This document shows positions 42,592 to 56,160 of a stretch of 64,000 nt of DNA, piece by piece. The stretch comes from Syngnathus acus (lineage: Eukaryota > Chordata > Actinopteri > Syngnathiformes > Syngnathidae). The stretch lies in the NCBI RefSeq assembly GCF_901709675.1, contig NC_051096.1, positions 770,001 through 834,000 on the forward strand, given 5' to 3'. The notes under the pieces are model-generated. The model had not been told where the DNA came from. It was given only the letters and a program-made list of their open reading frames with translations, and made no database searches. A program made the translations under genes and the position numbers. Positions within the stretch are counted from its first letter, which is position 1. Every line of letters starts with the position of its first letter.

Positions 42592-44494
42592 TTGCATGAA
42601 CTCACTGACACTGTCACATCATACATCCGTTTTTGTGAGGATCTGTGTGTGCAGACTAAGACCTTCTGCACGTACAACAACGACAAACCTTGGTTTACAC
42701 CGTACCTCAGGAGGCTGCGCAAAGTCAAGGAGGAGGCCTACAGGAGCGGCGACCGCGACCTGTTCAGGCAGACCAGAAACACACTGAACCGAGAGGTCAG
42801 GAAAGCCAGGAGGTGTTACGGGGAGAACCTGAAGAGACACCTCCCTGCCAATCCTGATCCCTCAACAGTGTGGAAAGGTCTGCAGAGCATCACGGGCTAC
42901 AAGAAACGAACCCCCCGTCCTGTGGAGAGCCCAAGGCTTGCTAACCAGCTGAATAAGTTCTACTGCAGGTTTGATCGGTCCTCCCACACAACGGGACTTC
43001 CTGCAGCACAATCTACATACTCACCTCTCCCCACAACTGCTCTGTCCACACCTCTATCATCGTTGTCACCCACTCTCTCTCTTGCAGAGGCCGCGCCCGC
43101 ACTCCAGGTCCGCGAGGAGGAAGTGCGCCAGATGTTCCGGAGACAAAAGACCAGGAAGGCACCGGGCCCAGACAGCGTGTCACCTTCCTGCTTGAAAGTC
43201 TGCGCTGAGCAGCTGGCGCCCACCTTTGCACGGATCTTCAACTGTTCTCTGGAGCTGTGTGAGGTGCCCTCGTGCTTCAAGAGCTCCACCATCGTTCCAG
43301 TGGCCAAGAAGCCCGCCATCACAGGTTTGAATGACTATAGACCCGTCGCATTGACATCTGTGGTCATGAAATCTTTCGAGAGGTTAGTGCTGAACCACCT
43401 GAAGGAGGTCACGGGCCCCCTGCTTGACCCCCTCCAGTTTGCCTACCGGGCAAACAGGTCAGTGGATGATGCGGTCAACATGGGACTGCACTACATCCTG
43501 CACCACCTGGACACCCCAGGAACGTACGCCAGGATCCTGTTCGTGGACTTCAGCTCGGCGTTCAACACCATCGCTCCTGACATCCTCCAACAGAAGCTCA
43601 TCCAGCTTGCGGTGCCTGCCCCCACCTGTCAGTGGATCACCAGCTTCCTGACCAACAGGAGACAGAGTGTGAGGCTGGGGGGCATCACATCTGACACCCG
43701 GACCACCAATACTGGAGCCCCTCAGGGATGCATCCTCTCCCCACTGCTCTGCTCTTCTCTACACCAACGATTTCTCCTCAGGTGACTCTCCTGTGAAGCT
43801 CCTGAAGTATGCAGACGACACCACTCTCATCGGACTGATCCAGGACGGTGATGAGACTGCGTACAGACAGGAGGTGGAGCGGCTGGTCCACTGGTGCAAC
43901 CAAAACCATCTGGAGCTGAACCCGCTCAAGACCGTGGAGATGACAGTGGATTTCAGGCGAGACCCTTCACCACTTTTACCCCTCACTATCCGCAGTAATA
44001 CTATTCTCTCCACAGACACCTTCAAGTTCCTGGGAACCACAATCTCTCGGGACCTGAAATGGACCGGCCACATAGACTCTGTCCGGAAGAAGGCCAAGCA
44101 GAGGCTGTACTTCCTGAGACAGCTCAAGAAGTTCAACCTGCCGCGAGAGCTTCTGAAGACCTTCTACACTGCCATCATCCAGTCTGTCCTCTGCACCTCC
44201 ATCACTGTCTGGTTTGGATCAGCCTCCAAACAAGACAAGCACAGACTGCAACGGACAATCAGGACTGCAGAAAAGATCATTGGAATCAACCTCCCATCTA
44301 TCCAAGACTTGTACCTGTCCAGGACCAGGAAACGTGCAAGGAACATCTCTACAGACCCTTCTCACCCAGGTTGCAGTCTGTTTGAACTACTCCCCTCCGG
44401 ACGGCGTTATAGAGCTCGGTACGCCAAAACCAGCAGACACCGAGACAGCTTCTTCCCCCAGGCTGTTGCTCTGATGAACTCACACCACTCATAG
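42592..44494 (+). pseudogene. Rex1-like reverse transcriptase with one frameshift
   Basis: The first part has the linker (YNNDKPWFTPYLRRLRK), KAPGPDSVSPSCLK, NDYRPVALTSVVMKSFERL, FAYRANRSVDDAV and FVDFSSAFNTI. It continues to GAPQGCILSPLL and then meets a stop at 43783-43785. The second part, in another phase, has LKYADDTTLIG (YADD at 43808-43819) and the C-terminal LPSGRRYRARYAKTSRHRD. The shift lies near 43745-43765 in the LLF-SLYTND region. No endonuclease domain remains. The protein would be inactive without recoding. Confidence 0.85.
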
Positions 44495-44818
44495 AGTCTC
44501 AGAGGCATTACTGTGCAATAACATCCTGCTCTTCACACCTTTTGAATTTGTCTACACTGTTCTTGCCATTATTCACATGTCCTGAGTGTTGTTAGTCACC
44601 TATATGTTGAACAGAGGGTGTGTTTTACCGAAGTCAAATTCCTTGTTTGGCACGCTCAAACATGGCGAATAAAAACTCTTGAATCTTGAATTTAGGGCGT
44701 TGTCCCTTGAGTGTCTGGTTGTAATATTGTTGAAGTTGTCCATACATAATTGTTACTGTTGTTGTTGTTACTGTGACATATTAATAGTGCTAATTTGGAT
44801 TAATTACGAAAATGGTAG

Positions 44819-45085
44819 GTGAATTTGATCGCAGGAAAAGATTGGTTTGATTTGAAAGCACTCCCATTGGCAGATAAGAGTGTGCGAGCTCAACTGAGTG
44901 CTGCAGTTGCAATTCAAGTGGAAAATTTTCCGCCAAAAGAGCACAATGCAAAACGAAAAGAAATGACTGATTGGATAAAGAACTTTCAAAGATTTGGACA
45001 CTTCCCTACTGATGATCACAAAACTGATGTGTGGCATTGTTACAAAAAACTGAAGCTAAATTGGTTTTCAGATTGGAAGAATTGA
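44819..45085 (+). pseudogene. Unrecognised 88-codon frame, possible gag-like remnant
   Basis: An open stretch (IAGKDWFDLKALPLADKSV to WHCYKKLKLNWFSDWKN) follows the LINE insertion within the LTR-element region. The expected position after a leader suggests a matrix-like gag start, but I do not recognise the sequence. An in-frame stop precedes it and no long frame follows. Confidence 0.3.
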
Positions 45086-46100
45086 CTGCTGTTCTTATGT
45101 GTTTGTGCATGATGTCTGTGAAATTTTAATGTCTGTCTGTTGTCGTCCTTCTGTGTGTTTGTGCATGCGTGTGAAGAAGTTGGGGATCCCCGTGTGTGTT
45201 TATTTGAATGAGTGATTGGCGCTAGGTGGAACAGCATGGCTCCAGTGGAGGAAAGTTGGTCTACGGTTTGAGCGGGGGAGACTGATGAGTGTGCATGCGC
45301 TCCTACCAGGCCGTGTGGCCGCGGGGCGGGGCCTGGTCTCTGCGCGTGGTCGTATGCTGTGCGCGCGCGGGTGGGGGCCGGCGGCATGATCGCTACAGGG
45401 GTGGCCAACCTGTGACGTATCGATGTTGCACTGCCGGGCTGGGCCCTCCCTCGTTCGGGCGGGGCTGTCAGTCGTAACCACGGCCACTCATCACCTCAAT
45501 CACCTGCACCCGCCTCTGCTCAGCAGCTGACTACTATTTAAACCAGGGACGTGCGGTCAGAGGAGGCAAGGGAGGCTACGCCTACCCTGCCATCATGAAA
45601 AGGGGAAAAACAAATTCAATTGTTTTTATTATAAAGTAATTTTCCTTTTAATTTCAATAGTTTTGTATCATTTTGGACCAAAATCGCTGAATTTTTATAG
45701 TTATTTTAAAACCAAAGACGATTCGCTCAGAGGACCCAACTTCTTGTCTAGCAGTGTGCTGCTGCATTTGGTCGCCCCGCCTTGATAGTTTGTGTCAAAG
45801 ACAGAAAAAAAAAAAAAAAAAAAACACCACCAAAAAAGGCCATGGACTAGCTAATGAAACTAGCATTTTGCTCGTGCTCACCTTTTCAGGACGACATTTG
45901 AAAACAAATGGTGCAACAACTCATATTGACTGACGCTACAACACTCAAGCCCATATTTGTTGTCATCTATGGGAAAAAAACATGATTGGCAATACTAAAG
46001 TGTGGAATGACTCATCTCAAGACACGAATTAAAATAATCTAAAACTCGCTGAAATATTCTGAATTTATAATGCAAAAGTGAATTAATCCCGCTTTGGATG
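45086..46100. other. Intergenic region with repeat ends
   Basis: Contains a CAGGGGTGGCCAACCTGTGA segment (45396) and a CAGGGACGTGCGGTCAGAGG segment (45546). Both look like hAT-type termini whose partners are not visible. A GC-rich stretch lies at 45290-45480 and an A run at 45809-45831. No gene is seen. Confidence 0.45.
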
Positions 46101-49041
46101 CATCTCCTGCATCAAAGGTTAAGACAATGCTTGTTTTTTTCTTTCACAATGTCTGAGACACAAAAACAATACCCCAACAATTTCAGCAATATCAAAGTTT
46201 TATTTTTAAAATGTAATATAGAGAGGAACAGTAGTACAATTTGATTTAAAACAGAGAGAAGAGCAACAAACCAGGACAATGTTAAGTTCAATCTTTCAAA
46301 AGTTCTAGTAAAAACATAAAAAGAGTAACCTGAATTTTGCTTATTTTGTGTTCGGAGGGCACCGGGTTTTGCATCGCTGTCACAGAGCAAATAAGTTGAA
46401 AAACACAACTTTTGTCTTTTTTTAATCTTTAAAGTGTAAAAAAAATACAGCCGGGAAGTGGATGGATGTGTGTATGTGGGGAAACAAAAATCTGTAGTGT
46501 GGTGGCATACTTTTGTTTTGCTTATTGTCCATAAATACAGCATTAAAAATAATTTAAAAAAATCAGTAGGATGGTGCGAATAATAAAAAAAAGACAGAAA
46601 GTCAAGGACAAGCAGCGCACGGCAAAGCGGAAGGGAGTTAAATATCAAATTTTCCATATATTTTTATTCATAGACTCTCCATATTGTATTTATTACATCA
46701 CAGGCCCCACCCACAGTGATTTTTGAAAGTGACACGAGGACGAAGATGAGGGGTACGAACTGCATATGAACACACACGGGCTATACATCGATATTTTTAG
46801 TTGCGTTTTGCTAAATACTGCCGCCCCCGTGTGCCATTTGAAAAACATGTGCTGAAGTTGTGGGAGGGGACAATCACCAAGGGGAGGGGCCAAGGGAATG
46901 TCGCCCGGCTCCTCCCTCCCGTACATTAAGATGAAATAACAATTTTGGTTGGACAAAATAGAAATTAACAGTCTTGATTGCATTTTAGGAGTCAATATAC
47001 ACTTAGATATAGATATATATTAAATAAACCGCTAAAAAAGAAAAGAAAAAGTTCCATTCAGACCCACTTTTGGGAGAAAAAAAATAAAGATCAAAAGTAA
47101 GTGCATGTCTATGATGGCGCCATAGAGCTTCACTCATTTTTGTCTGGCGGAACCACACAAACTACCTGGCAGACCAAATTAAACATTTCAAAACAACTTT
47201 GGACGTCCAGTCACCGTTAACTTGATTCCAAATATATGCGGCGATATAAATGGCGTTTACAACTCTGTACCAAAAAGAAACAAAAAAGACATCCGCTTTA
47301 GGTCCTCGTAACGCATATTTCACACAGAAATGTACTGCCTTATAAAAGCAACAATTTTTAAAAAATGGCAAAGATTACCTGATAGTCCACAGAAGCCCCT
47401 TGAAAACCGGCATTTTTCCGCCTCTTTTCGTCACGGCCCGGCAATTTACCCGCCTCGGAGGTTGTATCAAAGTCTTTTATACGGCGTCAAGATAGGGGGG
47501 AGGGTTTTTGGGTGTCACAAGAATTCAAGCTACACTTGAGGTCCAGCGCCTTGTCGGGCCAGGGGAGCCGAATTCGGCCGCACTCACTTCTCGCCCATTT
47601 TTGCAGGGTTGCTTATGTTTGGAATGACAATAACCATTAAAGCCATGCTTGGGTTCGGAATTCTGCAATGCGGGACGGGAATGTGGAGTTCAACACTCAA
47701 ATTCTCTGCATCTGTTTTGGTGTGAGAGAGGCTAGCTGGTGTTGTTGTAGGAAGAAAGCGAAATGATAAAAATTAAAGCTATACCGTCGGTCCAGTATTT
47801 GTTTAAATGTATACTGCGCTGCTATTGTCTATTAACTTTAACCCTCACTCACTCTTCCACCTCCCCCCCCTTTTTTTTTAATCTGTGCACAAAAGGGGCA
47901 AGTCTTGTTGGAGTCTTAGGACGACTATGATAAGACTTAAAGGCCAGTTTTTGCTGGGTTTGGCGTGAAAGGCAAAAGCGGACAAATGCCGGGTGTTGGT
48001 TTGTTTTTGGGCGGGGTCTCTGCGTGAAAGAGGCGATAGTGTTGTAGAGGAGGTGAAGCGTCAGTTGAACAATTGAAGCTTTTTTTTTTTCATGATGACA
48101 GACGTCATGAAAATTAAAGCCTCGCTTGTTTTATAGGTCCAGTATTCTGCGACAAAGCATTACAGCACCAAACGTCGTCATTTGGAAAAAAATGTTTTAA
48201 AAAAAAAGGTAACAAAACATCAAATGATTCAAGCTTTAAGTGAAGGTCAAATGCTTTTTTAAAGTGTTAGCGTGACGTGGCGATTGGTATAAAGCTAGAT
48301 AGAACAGTCCCCCCCCCCCCGCACTTTACTTCTTATACTTTTAAATAATTTGTCTTAAAACTCTAAATGAACAAAATGAAATAATAAAGGTGTCTTTTCT
48401 TTGAAGTATATTCAGTAGTTTTTCCTGCTCCATCTTGGTGTGCGCTCTGTTTGGCATGACGTCAGCACAGCGCCATTTTCATTTTTTTTTTGTCTTTTAA
48501 ATTAATATAACATAAATATGGCTGTGAGAACGCTAAAGTCACCAAACAGATTTTTTGGTTCCAAGACTTGCACAGGGAAACGAAAAAAGTAAAGAAAAAT
48601 GGAATAATAAAGAATATTTTAGCGCAACTAAATGCCATCTACGCAGCAAGTTAGAAAAAGGAAAAAAAAACCATAACGATAAAAATTAGATCATCTGTGA
48701 TAAGACCATAAAATCTTCTTAAATTAAATAATTAACATATTTTGTATCCAATGATTGGTCTAGCTAGCCCTCCCCGCCTATTTCAAAGGAAATATACAAC
48801 CCCAAAAAAACAACTTGATGATTTTATATAATCTTTCTTTGTGAGCATTAATAATAATAATTACAATAATAATTAAATCTGTACATGGCGGGGATCCCAC
48901 GCTACCAAAGCTTTCTTTTTTTCTTTTTTTTTTTGTCAAACTCGCATAATCAAGCAACCGCAAGGTTTTGGAGAGCACTTTTGGAGTTGATTGTTTACCA
49001 GCTTACATAGTCAAAGCAAAAATAATTTGGGTGAGGCGAGG
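46101..49041 (-). other. zbtb10: Probable zbtb10 3' UTR
   Basis: About 2.9 kb of AT-rich sequence without recognisable transposons directly after the zbtb10 stop codon. Several AATAAA signals lie on the minus strand, for example the complements of about 46202 and 46668. The contrast with the repeat-rich DNA to its left suggests a long conserved 3' UTR. Its end cannot be fixed. Confidence 0.45.
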
Positions 49042-49335
49042 CTAGAACTCTTTGTTGTCCTCCAGAGGGGCGGCGCCCCGGCGGGCCCAGCCGGCTCGCT
49101 CGTGGTCGGCCGAGTCGTTGTCGGCATCCAGCAGGTCGTCGGCGTCGTCGGCCTCAAAGTCGTCATCCCGGGGGAACTCCATGGGCTCCAGGCCCTCCTG
49201 GCTGGCCTGGTGCGAGTCGGCGCAGTCCACGCACACGCCGTAGCGCCGCGAGCCGTGGCGGATTCCCACGCTGGCCGCCAGCATGAAGATCTTCTTGCAC
49301 ACCATGCACTTGTATTTCTTGTCTTTCTTGTGCAC
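49042..49335 (-). CDS. zbtb10: zbtb10 exon 5 (end of finger 2, finger 3, acidic tail)
   Basis: Starts [19 protein letters not shown], continues [18 protein letters not shown] and ends LEDNKEF then TAG. The conserved block [13 protein letters not shown] is as in other vertebrates. Confidence 0.94.
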   Translation of the reverse strand: MHKKDKKYKCMVCKKIFMLAASVGIRHGSRRYGVCVDCADSHQASQEGLEPMEFPRDDDFEADDADDLLDADNDSADHERAGWARRGAAPLEDNKEF

Positions 49336-52300
49336 CTGCCAGGGCGCATGGGACGGGACGGACACCGTCAGTCCAGTTTTTGTTCGACAATACGGAGCTA
49401 ATTTCTTTCGTTGCCTTTCTTTGGAATGGACTGCGCTTCTTTATGAAATGAATTGACAACTATGTTGACAATTGATTCATCATCTCGAGACATTGACTTA
49501 AAATTGTCAAACGTCTTGGAAATCCACCCTTTTAAATAGAGGTAGCAAAATGAATTGAATGCCAAATAATTGACAACTATTTTGTGATGGACCAACATGT
49601 AAATGTGAAACTCCTCTAGCCTTTCAACGAAACGGGTCAAAATAAAGGAGCAATTATCAGTTCTCATGTTGATCTCCAACAACATGATAATCGATAAACC
49701 TTTCTCAGAATTTCAGCCTCAACTTTTCCAATTTCTGTAACCTTCCATAAACGCGTTTCATCAGAGACCCACTTTTACTGAACACATTTTTTTTGATGAT
49801 TTTCTGACATACAGACTAAAACAGTAAGTAACTAAATAAATAAAGGGGCAGAAATTCACATTTCTTTTCAGATGCCATTCAATCATTAAGAAAATATTCA
49901 ACAGATTATTATTGAGCCCTTCATTGGGCTGCAACAGACTTACTTTAATATACAGTCGGTGCAACAATCAATTCATTATTTTAATGAACAATAAATTGTT
50001 TAGATCAACTGTCTAATTGCTCTGAATTCCAGCCTCAACGATAATCTCGGGAATTCTGCAGGCAATTTTTTTTTTGTTCAATCAAAAAGATTTGCAAATC
50101 TTCGCTTTGACTTTACCAAACCATCATGGACATTTTTCTCAATTTTCTGCTTTTTGGATTGGCTGATTTAGGATTCTAGGTCAAGTGAATAATTGCACCA
50201 TGGCCAGTGGCAAGCCGGCATTCTTCCCGGCGACTTGGGCGTACTTACCAGGGAATGTCTCTTGACGTGCTCGCGGCGGGTGAAGAGTTTGCCGCAGATG
50301 TCGCAGCTGAAGGAGCGCACGCCCGAGTGGATGACCAGGTGCCTCTTGAGCGTGCGCCGGTGCTTGGCGATATAGTTGCAGTGCGGACACTTCAGCTTGT
50401 TGATGGCCAGCAGCGACGACTCGCCTGGTAGCAAAGGGGAAAAAGTCAGCGGGGAACTGGCGTGTTCCTTACTTGCGTCAAGGGCCGTCAATCAAAACGG
50501 CAACTTTTAAACTGCATCGTGAAGGTTCACAACTAGGCAGACGTGATCACCAGATGGTTGCTGGCTGGTTCCCCGCGATGCACTTTGACATCGCGAGGGT
50601 TCTACATGGCCAACTGCAGCTAGCAAGCTACATTGTGCCCGCTTGGACAAGAGGCACCAAGAGGATCATGCCAGCTGCTCTCCCCGCGCCCGCCCGCCTG
50701 CCACCCGAGGATGATAACGAGCTCGTGCAGACAGATGGTTTTGAGCGTAAATTAGTCGCCTATTGATTGTGAAGGCGCTTGAAAACGGAGCACGCCGCGG
50801 GGAAGTGAAGAGTCACGGCCTTTTGTTTGAACTCACAACGGTGCAGTCGACAAGGCAGGTTGCTAAGGGGGGAGGAAGTGAAGGCTTGGGAAGAGTTGAA
50901 TCCCAGCTTACCTGTGCTGAGTGTGCGTGTGTGTGTGTTGGGGCAAGCACACTTCTTGTCCAGTGTGCTCATTTCAAGTAACAAAGGGGTGGTGCACCTT
51001 TTCCCTAATTTAGCAAGCACTTAGCATGCAACCACACTGTTGCCATGGTGATGACACGCTTCCACCCTAACCTCCACTCAGTTGACATGCAATGGGAGGG
51101 CATACATTTGTTTGTTTGTTCACCTGCAACACAATTGGGGAGCCCGACACCGAGAAGCAATTTAACAGACAAGTACAACAAAAACTTCTTGTACTGCGTA
51201 CAACCACATTGTTGTCACGGTGATGTCACGCTTTCAGCCCAACCTTCTATTCATCATTTGAATTGAAATGACAAGCATAAACTTAAGCATGACAGAATTG
51301 GCAAGTCTTAATTTGAGTGAAACACATTTGCGGATTTAGTAGATAATAATAAAACATTCAAATTTGCACCCAAAGAAAAACCCACCTCAATGCTGCTTTA
51401 CCAAAACAAGAAAATTAAAAAATACAAAACCATTATTACTCTTTAGAACATTTTTCTTTCTGTTACAACCCTCTTCTTTTGTAACAACTTGTACTACATT
51501 TTACAAACAGGCTGGTTGGTGTGTTGGCTTATAAATGTTAACACTGTGGTTGAATGACCAATTTCCTCTGAAAAAATCTGCGACATTGTGCGTTTGTGGT
51601 TTTGTTGATATTGCAAGGTGGCCTCGATGAAAATGTTTGAGGATGCTTGTGGCCGCTTACCATTCTCCCAGGACTCCCCAGGCTGGATGATGCTATACTG
51701 GATCTGATTGGCCAGCTCTGGGAAAAGGAGGGCAGGGTTTAGGATAAAGGAGGGAGGGAACCAATGACAGGGAGACAAAAAACATTAGAAGGGAGAGGTG
51801 GGAGGTTTGTCAGAGGGGAGACGGGCGCGGCATTTTTGTGTACACAACTAACCACTCCACACACATCCACGCACATATATATGCCCTATTGTATGTAAAG
51901 TAGATGGTGGGGGGGCACACCTGCGAGTGCATGTAACCGGTTCCGCCATGTTGTGTTCCTACATCCCACTAAGAACATGGCCGCCACGCACCCTTGGTCA
52001 ATATTTAGAAACGGGCCTGGCTGCAGAGGTGGCCACACCCACTAATACCAAGGTTGGAGGTATTAAAAAAAAAAAAAAAAAAGCCAACTCATTTACAAAA
52101 TTTTTCAGCCACTGTAATCTCAACCTGTACAACCCAATAGAGTAAAACAGGTGAGTTGTAAAAGTGTGCACACCCTCTTACTAAACAATGCTCAGAACAC
52201 AACAATCACATTCAAACTCCGACTAAATCAAACAACTGTCATTATTGATTCTAAAGTTCAGATGTTGGAGTAGCTCACACATGGTCTCACTAGCTGTACG

Positions 52301-55300
52301 ATATTTTCTTCGACTTAAGTTGTACAGGTCCAGATCGTGAATAGCAGCACGTTGGCAACCTCGTGCATTCGGCGCTCGATTGTGAAAGTGCAAGCGAGGT
52401 TGATTAACGTGGCCAACTTGCCCCAAAATCAATTGCACGCTGCTCTCGGCTTTCTGTGCGGAAGCCATGTGACGCGTGCAACAAAACATGCCACTGTGCG
52501 GCACCTAATCGGACATGGCCATGGGACTGCGGGGAGAAGTCGATCCATTTTGCTGATAAGGATGATTTGCAGCGTGCACATTTTCTTTCTTCAATGCTGC
52601 AAAAGACGCAGCCAATGTATAAGCGCACCCTTGGGCGCAAACCATTAGCGCCACACCCCCCAAACCCCACAAGGCATCACTTGTGGAGCGCATTAGATGG
52701 AGCTGCAGGCACTAAGAGCATTGCAATGCATTTAGAGGGGAGGCCTGAGGGAGAAGAGCCGACCCCTCCCACCCCACAGCGCTTTCTTCATTATCCTGCA
52801 TTAGGGAGGGAAGCAAATGTCGGAAAAAGCACATCCCTCGCTTCCGTCACGGTGGAGGAGTGCCGCTTTAATGGCCGAAGGAGAGATTTACAGTGGCGAA
52901 AGGGCGGCGGGTAGATTAAAAGGTTATTCAAGGATCCCAGCGGGTGGAATCAACATGTATGGAAGGACACAAAGAGGATTTCCAAATGGAAATCACACAA
53001 ATTTTATTTTACTGTGGAAGGCCAAGAGTGCGCGGCGAGGACTCGTGCGGCGTTGGCGAAGCAGCGGCCGCAAAGTAGGCGTTAACGTGGCGATAAGCCT
53101 CCGTGCTCTCCTCCCGCCCCACCTCCAGAGCGATTAGCGGGGGATCATCAGGAGGGAACACCACGCCAGATTGAGCCTGCTGGATCATCGCGCGCGCACA
53201 CGCGGGCAGCCCGCTCCAGTTGCTCTAGAGCGCTTGACGTGCATCTGTATTGGTGATGTCAAAATGAAAAATCTAATCGATTATCAACTTAACCGTTTGG
53301 AGCCGGTGTTTGACTTCAAGCTGTCCAAATCCTCTGATTTCAGCCCCACAAAGGAAATTATTTGTTGCACGGTGTCAACATGTCAGCAAAATTTTTTTTT
53401 AATTTGGGCAGAGGGAGGATGCATGAAGAGTGCAAATGTGCGTCCTACCGGCATTTTCCGAGAGCGCCGAGAAGTCCTCTCGGGGGTAGGAGGCGGACGG
53501 CTGGATGAACATGCCCTCATCAAAACCCTCCTCGGGTTCGGGCGGGAAGTTGTAGACAAAGCGGCGTGTGGTGGCCTGCTTTTTCCGGCGCCCGCTGCCA
53601 GCAGCAGCGTCGGGGGTCTCGCGTTTAATGGTGGCGGCCGCGCCCGGCTTGTTCCAGACGAAAACCCGAGCGTGGGCCTCGTTGTCGGCCGAGTCGGACG
53701 AGTTTTCGTGGTGGTGTTGGGTCCAGGCTCCCGTGGGGGCGCCGGGGGGACCGGCCCCGACCGGCGTCACCTCCACGTCGCTGGACTCCTCCTTGAGCCG
53801 GCCGGCGCCATTGTCGGCCTCCCCCGCCGCCTCCTTGGCCTGGCTGTTGCCGCTGGCTTTGATGGACAACTTGGAGAGGATGGTGGTGGCCCAGAAGTTG
53901 CTGGGCTTGCGGTCGGGGCGCCCCCGCTGGCCCTCCTTGGCCAGCGTCTGCCGCTTGTTGTAGTCCACCAGCACAGAGTCGGGTGCCTCCTGCTTGATGC
54001 TGATGTTGAGCGCGTCCTTGATGAAGGCCCGGCACGACTGCACCACCTCGGTCATCTGCAGGTAGCTGGCCACCGACATGACCTCGATGGCGTTCTGGCT
54101 GGTGAGCAGCAGGTTGCCCGAGTAGAGGAAGTCCAGGATGACCGAGAAGCCCTGCACGGCGGCCACGTCCAGGTGCGTGACGGTGGCCTGGTTCTGCACC
54201 TCGCTCTGAGTCAGGCAGTAGAGGGTCTTGAAGTAGCGGCTGCCCGCCACCAGGATGTTCTTGTGGGCGCGGAACACCTGGCCCGACACCACGATGTTGA
54301 CGTCGCACAGGATGCCGCTCTTGCGCTGCTTGTCCAGCTCCTGCAGCAGCTGGTAGCAGTAGGAGTTCTCATTGGACTTGTTGTGGTAGTCCTCCTCCGA
54401 GGAGTTGGTGGAGGGGCTGGCGTTGTCCGATGGCCTTCCTGACTCCTGGGTCATAGCAAAACCACACGGTTAGGTGATGGAAGGCGCTAAATTAGTAGAT
54501 TGAGGTTTCTGAATGTTGTCAGTCGCAATATTGTTCTGAATCCGTCCATTTACAAGAAGGACATGTAGTATGTAGTGCCTTGCGAAAGTATTCGGCCCCC
54601 TTGAACTTTTCAACATTTCGCCACATTTCAGGCTTCAAACATAAAGATATAAAATTTTTGTTTTTTGTCAAGAATCAACAACAAGTGGGACACAATCGTG
54701 AAGTGGAACGAAATTTATTGGATAATTTAAACTTTTTTAACAAATAAAAAACTGAAAAGTGGGGCGTGCAATATTATTCGGCAGCTGAAGACTGCTGTTC
54801 ACAAACGCTCTCCATCCAACCTCACTGAGCTCGAGCTGTTTTGCAAGGAAGAATGGGCAAGAATTCCAGTCTCTCGATGTGCAAAACTGATAGAGACATA
54901 CCCCAAGCGACTTGCAGCTGTAATTGCAGCAAAAGGTGGCCCTACAAAGTATTAGCGCAAGGGGGCCGAATAATATTGCACGCCCCACTTTTCAGTTTTT
55001 ATTTGTTAAAAAAGTTTAAATTATCCAATAAATTTCGTTCCACTTCACGATTGTGTCCCACTTGTTGTTGATTCTTGACAAAAAAATTAAATTTTATATC
55101 TTTATGTTTGAAGCCTGAAATGTGGCGAAATATTGAAAAGTTCAAGGGGGCCGAATACTTTCGCAAGGCACTGTAGGTATGTAATATGTAATTTTTTTCT
55201 GGAACAACTGGCATCAAGCTGGACACATTTGCAAAAAGTCACCTTTTAGGCTCTCCATATACTTTGAGCAGTCTTCTATTTTGTTGCCCTGAAGACACAA

Positions 55301-55814
55301 ATGTAAGTTTAAGGGGACGAATGGCTTGGAAAGCTTGCTGAAGGACAATTTGAGCACACCGTGTACGGGTTGTGTTTTTATACAAATCGAACAGTATTTC
55401 CCTGGCGCTGGCCTCATCTTTACTCAACACTCTGGCGTGGGTAAACACCCCCAGGGCTCCCGACACGCCTGCTCAAGGTGGACAAACCGGTCCGACGGGC
55501 TTCCAAAAGGGGAGGGGATACAAATGAGCTTGCTACAATGGAGGGACGGGCTGCCTGGACCGGGAGCCGTCGGCACCTCCCGCTTTCCAAGTTGAATGGA
55601 ATTGTTTGGAAAACCTTCTGGCTTGCTTGAGGAGTAGATGAATCAAATCTCATGGTGGACTTTTTGCACACTGGAACAAAGAGAGACCTGGCGGAGGATG
55701 GATGACGGGGAGGGGAGTTGGCAGAAGAGCTGAACTATCCCCCACCCGTACTCCTCACAAGCCAAAGAGCCAGCCTGGTACCGGGCAAGTAAGATGGGGG
55801 AGTACACAAAACAA

Positions 55815-55845
<31 letters not shown>

Positions 55846-56113
55846 CGTGAGCTTCATCGTACATACAAACCGCACCGAAAACATATACAGGACGCCTACA
55901 TTGACAGTTTATTTTTTGCAACAAAATTGCACAGCAGATGTCCTAATCCAGAATAATTCACATTCCTCTGGCATTTTTGCCCCCCCTCGCCAACACACAG
56001 AAAGCAAGCTGCACTCACACACACACGCACGCACACATGCACGCGCGCGCACGCACGCACACACGCACGCGCGCGCACACACACACGCACGCGCGCGCGC
56101 ACACACACACACA

Positions 56114-56160
<47 letters not shown>

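Larger units (their letters stand above)
42227..44691 (+). mobile_element. Rex1/Babar-like LINE, 5' truncated, frameshifted
   Basis: Flanked by the duplication TAGGGCGTTG (about 42217-42226 and 44692-44702). It contains linker and reverse-transcriptase coding sequence and ends in CTTGAATCTTGAAT-type repeats. A SINE interrupts its 5' part. The clade assignment rests on the RT C-terminus (TEKIIG-like, HPGCSLFELLPSGRRYRAR) and is from memory. Confidence 0.75.

Noticed and set aside
53171-54442. 423-codon plus-strand frame
   Set aside because: It is the antisense of zbtb10 exon 2, whose BTB domain and splice sites are unambiguous on the minus strand. The high GC of the exon keeps the antisense open.
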